NCBI RefSeq assembly: GCF_001659605.2
Contig: NC_035162.2
Coordinates: 6,653,248 to 6,717,247 of the forward strand
DNA length: 64,000 nt
Source: Manihot esculenta
Taxonomy: Eukaryota > Streptophyta > Magnoliopsida > Malpighiales > Euphorbiaceae
Direction of reading: 5' to 3'
How positions within the stretch are numbered: position 1 is the stretch's first letter; each line of letters begins with the position of its first letter. Below, in pieces: positions 59,801-64,000 of the stretch. The notes under the pieces were generated by a model. The model saw only the letters and a list, made by a program, of their open reading frames with translations, searched no databases and was not told where the DNA came from. A program made the translations under genes and the position numbers.

Positions 59801-62800
59801 ACTTGAAAAAAAGTCAATAGTAAATAATCAAAATTGTTATTATTATTTTAAAAACTTTAGCATCTTCTAGCAGGTCCATCAGAAAATTGTTAATCAAGTT
59901 AAGGCTTTCTTTCTCTGCCATTTATGGCATTTTAACTTTGTCACCTTCCCAATATATGACATCTGTGTGACTGATATCCTCCATCTTTCCATTCTCATTT
60001 GGAGAATGCTCACATCTATGAAGACCTTGACCTTCTATTCAGTTTCCTTATCCTGCATGGTTATGGAGTCAACTTGGATGGCAAAGGTTATACATCCTGT
60101 CTACATAAAAATGAATAGTCATAGCTGTCTTCTCTTGTTATAGAAGCCCCATAATTTATGAAGAGAAATACGTGGCAATAACATGTCTCAATACATGATT
60201 GCTAGAGCTGAAACCATTGAAGTAAATAGGGCTATTCCTGTGTCAGAACCATGCATACAAACTGAAATGTATAAACACCCTCCACCCTCCTCTCTTTGCT
60301 TAATGCTTTTAGATTGTTCATATCGAGAATTTAAGGGTAGAATAGATTAGTATTTTGGTTTTGCTTTATTAATATGAGAGGTACTGCATCATCCCATCCC
60401 ATATAATCAAGATCAAAATTCTTTAACTGCATCAATGTATCAGATCATCTTATGTGGCACCTGCATATGAAAGTAGCAATTAAATACCGTTTGATACCAG
60501 GCTGCATTCTCTTCAAGGACAGTGTCCTGCATAACATCTTTATTTTCGTATGATGTTATATGTACTTAATGTTCTCTGCTTTTTGACTTAAAATAAGATA
60601 AGTAAGTTTTATTTGCAATATTATGCTTTGTTGTATGCAAATTTTTACCAAATTAAATTTCTTCCTTCTCCTAGTCGCTCCGAACACCGGTTGCTTCTCC
60701 GATCTGATAATGCTGATAGTCGTCTTACGCCTCTGGGGAATGAAATTGGTTTGATAGATGATAGACGGTGGAAGCTATACCTGGATAAGCAAGCTCGAAT
60801 CTCTGAGGAGAAAAAGCGTTTGAAAACTGTCAGAATTTCAGGTTTGTATTCTTTCATTTGTGCACAGCTAAAGAGGGAATAACCTCTAACATAGAGTAAT
60901 CATCAGATATGTAAATAAATTTATGTGGAAAATCTCATTTCCCATCTCTCAGCTCTTTCGTCTTTCTCATCTATATTTTCTGCGATTTTGATATTATGGA
61001 TGGTCTTACAAAATGGCACTGAGTACCAGTTTTGGTCACAAGAGTGAAGAGACCTTTCATTTGGGAGGTGCATTTTTGGTTTACGATTGTTTCTGTTTCC
61101 AGAATTTGTAAGCGAATCAATACATAAATTCATGCATATGTGTGTGTGTGTAGAGAGAGGGAGAGAGTTATTTGATGAGCTTTGAGTATTTATATATGAA
61201 AATTTAAGTTAATAACTGCTTCCATTATAACTTTCAGGAGGGGATTTGGCTGCTGATGTTACTCATCTGTCTGGACAGCCTGTGAGGGAGTCTTCAACAC
61301 TGGAGAGTCTTTTGAAAAAACCACACATCCAGTATGAGGTACTGGATAAGCATGGTTTTGGAAATAAGCTCCTAACTAGAGAGGATAAAGAGTGTGTGGA
61401 GATTGATGTCAAGTATGAAGGCTTCATTATCCGTCAGCAGATCCAACTCCAACAGGTTTTTAATCTCTCTTATCTTCTGGTGATGCAGACAGCAGGACCT
61501 CGACAATGATTACGTTTAAGACTCAGGATTGCCATAGTGCAGTAGGCTGCTAGCCCATTCAAGTGCGCTCATACTGCTTGTCACACAGCAAACCTGCACT
61601 GCTGGACAGATTGGAATTGCTTGGTGCACAGCAAGCTCACGTGGCAAAGCAAGCTTATAAAAAATGATTTTTTTTTTTTGAAAAAAAAAAATAGAAGCAT
61701 TTCTCAGTTGCAAGTGGCATCTTGCTACAGGTCTACAACCACAAGTGCCCTTGTGAAATTGAGTCTGCAAGGAGCTTGCTCATTTTGAGTGCACTGTGCA
61801 TGGACAACTGCCATGCACGGTACACAAATCAGTCAGCATGCAAAAAATGCTGCACTGAGCTCACATTGATTAGCGTGCAGCATTCTTGAAAAACCATAGA
61901 CGTAGCTAGCTCAGTTGTGTGGCAAAATTCATAAAAATATATGGGCAGCTTCAAGTTGCAATGTGGGTACAAGCTGCGAGCAAGCTTCCTATGCTTGCAA
62001 GGTGTATTCTCATGAAGGGGTCAGCCAAATAGCCATATGTCACCTGCAAGTGAGCACTAAACATGGTCCGTGTGAGCACTAGCTCGCTTGTTGCATATGA
62101 CAAGCTTAACCTGCGAGTGCAGGTGCTGGGTGGTCAAGCATTAGAACTTGCACCTTAAATTTGGAAGTTGCAAGCAAAGGCTTGGGGGTGAGCATTAGTT
62201 CATTAATTCAGTTTGATTTAGAAAACCGAAACAGAATAACTAAATCTATCAAAAAGAATAATAGGTAAAATCTAAATTCAAACCTTGAAGGTTATTCATT
62301 CTGTCCACCACTAGCTACTAGTGGCTTAGGTATTATATTAGCTTTCAAATGTATTTATTTTGGTTTGGTTATTACCTTTTTTCCCCAAAAAAATTGAAGC
62401 AAATAAAACAACAGGTAGAACAAACACACCCAACCCCACCAAAAAAAATGCATTTTGTGGAAGGTTAGAAGTCAGAAGATCAAAATCAGCATCGAGAAAT
62501 TATATATTGGCCATTGGAGAAGGAAAGCTACAAAGTTATGTTGACAAAATGAACATGTTCTTACTTCCTCTTGAGGATATTAAGCATGAAAATAGATATT
62601 CCACGTTGAGAATACTATTGAAAGAAAAAGTAATTAAAGTTCCTATTGAATTTATTACAGAATACAGATCCCTTTTAGTTTTGAGAGTCAAAATCCTTTA
62701 GGGTAACATTAGTTTTTACAATCCAATGTCTTTTACATCTGGGATTATTTAGCCTATAAATACTCTAGCTAGCATACTATATTATTCACTTTTCAGTTAA

Positions 62801-64000
62801 CAAAATGCTAGCAATTATGGTTCTCTTTTTATCTTTAGATTACTTGAGCCAATTTGAACCTAGCTGAATTTTAGAAGTGAAGCCTACACTCCCAATTTTA
62901 CTGTTCATGGCCACTATTCACCATACTTGACCTATGCTGCAAACAATCCCAGATTTATCATTTAATTTTGATTATTAAATCTAACTACGTACAAGGCCTA
63001 TTTTTTCATGTTTGTTTGTTCAAGCTTTTCAGATAAATTCAAAATCTAATTTGAATAATTAAATTTCTGCAAGTTGTCCTACTGCTTGTGGGCTTAGGAG
63101 AGGAAAAGTTCCAAGATAATTTTGAAGTGATTTACATGGATTAGTTAGGCTACATCGTCATCCTTTTTTGGATTTTATTTATGAGTGTCAATTTTTGTGC
63201 TTGTCTACTTTTAGATGGCTCATCAACAAAACAGACCACTTCCAGAGGACTTGGATTACTATGCAATGACAACTTTGTCTCTTGAAGCACGTGAGAAACT
63301 CTCCAAGGTTCACAGCAAAAGATAGTTCTCTCTTCACTTTCACTGCTTCTGTATTTATCTTTTGCATATTACTAAATTCTTCAGAATCCAGATACATTTC
63401 TCTTGTTTGGGTCTCTGGTATGTTTTCATCTGATTAAAATGTGCTGTTGTGGTGTGGCAACACGATTTTGTTTCTGGCTGCACTTTGACTATCATATTTG
63501 GTAGCTAAGGTACACATCCCCTTAACATAACCAGAAAACCACTGGATGCCAAATGAATGATCTGCTTGCAGTATCTGTTAACATTGTCATAAGCTTCTTT
63601 TTGCATATTACATATCCTTTGTTATATTTCTATGCATGCTCATTCATCTATGAACATTCTCAAAAGCTTATAGTTTGAAAGGTTATCAGTCTTTTGACCT
63701 TTAATAAAATTGGTGAAAGGTGTATGATGGAAGGAGTCCATAAGTGTTGCGTCAATCTGGATTCAAAAGATATCTTTAGAATTGTTCTCTAAATGGTTAC
63801 TGTCGAATACAGTTATTTGAAATTATGAGCAAGTTTAGTTCTGGTTAATGTAAATGGTTATCTTATTTCCAGGTGAGGCCACAAACTATTGGCCAAGCAA
63901 GCAGAGTAGGTGGCGTGAGCCCTGCCGACATCACTGCGCTTCTTATAATCCTCGAAACCCGGAGAAGAAAAGCTAAGGAACAGAGGAGGCACAAAATGTT
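50854..64000 (+). CDS. MNMG: Organellar tRNA uridine 5-carboxymethylaminomethyl modification enzyme MnmG (GidA), partial at right edge
   Basis: Thirteen exons seen: 50854-51061, 51628-51779, 52260-52351, 53582-53695, 55267-55597, 56885-57064, 57643-57723, 58084-58302, 58510-58652, 60675-60841, 61238-61455, 63215-63307, 63873-64000 (continues). In phase for 708 codons. Residues 1-70 are Arg/Ser/His-rich with few acids, a transit peptide. Then the FAD Rossmann motif [18 protein letters not shown] (conserved Cys of MnmG), [16 protein letters not shown], and Y-C-P-S-I-E-D-K (second conserved Cys). With MnmE, MnmG modifies the wobble uridine of organellar tRNAs using FAD and folate. Intron 4 starts with GC. 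The C-terminal end lies outside the window. The Arabidopsis counterpart is, from memory, At2g13440. Confidence 0.94.
56728..56799. repeat. 36-bp tandem duplication in MnmG intron 5, exon-like
   Basis: Two adjacent 36-bp copies starting CTGAATGCCATTGACCCAG at 56728 and 56764 and differing by two bases at the end. They sit after a strong splice-acceptor-like T-run plus GCAG (56671-56690) and remain open in one frame to a stop at about 56816. No family was recognised. Confidence 0.8.
57421..57447. repeat. CTTTT microsatellite
   Basis: Five or so tandem CTTTT units in MnmG intron 6. Confidence 0.85.
59031..59198 (-). repeat. TRIM terminal repeat, left copy (3' LTR in element orientation)
   Basis: 168 bp; ends match TG...CA on the minus strand. 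Lacks about 10 bp near its element-3' end relative to the right copy. Confidence 0.88.
59393..59570 (-). repeat. TRIM terminal repeat, right copy (5' LTR in element orientation)
   Basis: 178 bp; its first dinucleotide on the minus strand is TA instead of TG, probably a C-to-T change on the plus strand. Confidence 0.88.
61540..62190. repeat. TGCAAG/CTTGCA-word-rich segment in MnmG intron 11
   Basis: About 650 bp in which GCAAG, CTTGC, TGCA and related words recur dozens of times in both orientations (for example 61596-61610, 61708-61730, 61768-61780, 61969-62001, 62043-62055, 62090-62108, 62169-62185), unlike the neighbouring AT-rich intron. No frame or terminal structure found. It may be a decayed repeat; class unknown. 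Confidence 0.5.

Noticed and set aside
1..64000. CRISPR arrays, operons, phage or other prokaryote-type systems
   Set aside because: The window is plant nuclear DNA with spliced genes; no regularly spaced repeats or co-directional gene clusters occur.

Overview
The window is nuclear DNA from a flowering plant, most likely a woody or rosid eudicot. It shows GT-AG introns, long AT-rich intergenic DNA, plant-only gene families (callose synthase, WRKY, land-plant GPAT, plant BSP-domain protein) and several kinds of plant retrotransposon. The species cannot be named from this sequence alone.

Layout. 148-1041 (-): single-exon protein of the plant basic secretory protein (BSP) family that has lost the family metal-binding motif. 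2760-4585 (-): two-exon glycerol-3-phosphate acyltransferase (GPAT). 7123-31889 (+): a 42-coding-exon callose synthase of the CALS6/GSL11 type. I traced every exon; the joined CDS is 5784 bp (1927 aa) with no break. Its introns carry an AU-like SINE (16619-16789) and a 4.5-kb Ty1/Copia LTR retrotransposon in antisense (22142-26644, LTRs 200/201 identical). 33230-37172: an old, broken Ty3/Gypsy (Tat-like) element with a gag remnant on the sense strand and a 'gypsy-type transposase-like' reading frame on the other strand. 38887-42364 (-): seven-exon receptor-like kinase (507 aa). 44977-46392 (-): three-exon group IIc WRKY factor (302 aa). 49444-50329 (-): a two-exon, frameshifted remnant of an OLA1/YchF-type GTPase gene. 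50854-64000 (+): organellar MnmG/GidA tRNA-modification enzyme, 13 exons seen, running off the right edge; one intron holds a 540-bp TRIM element with a perfect 5-bp target duplication.

The genes do not form a pathway or operon. What ties them together is position: a callose synthase of the GSL11 type next to this particular receptor kinase recalls the Arabidopsis neighbours At3g59100/At3g59110, and the BSP-like gene recalls At2g42900 in the duplicated block that holds At2g42960. The window therefore probably keeps an ancestral gene order that repeats have expanded.

I looked for an undescribed system and did not find one. The items most worth following are the recent Copia insertion whose coding region is nevertheless defective, the rearranged antisense frame of the Gypsy element, the OLA1 remnant beside MnmG, two GC-AG introns, and an exon-like tandem duplication inside an MnmG intron.
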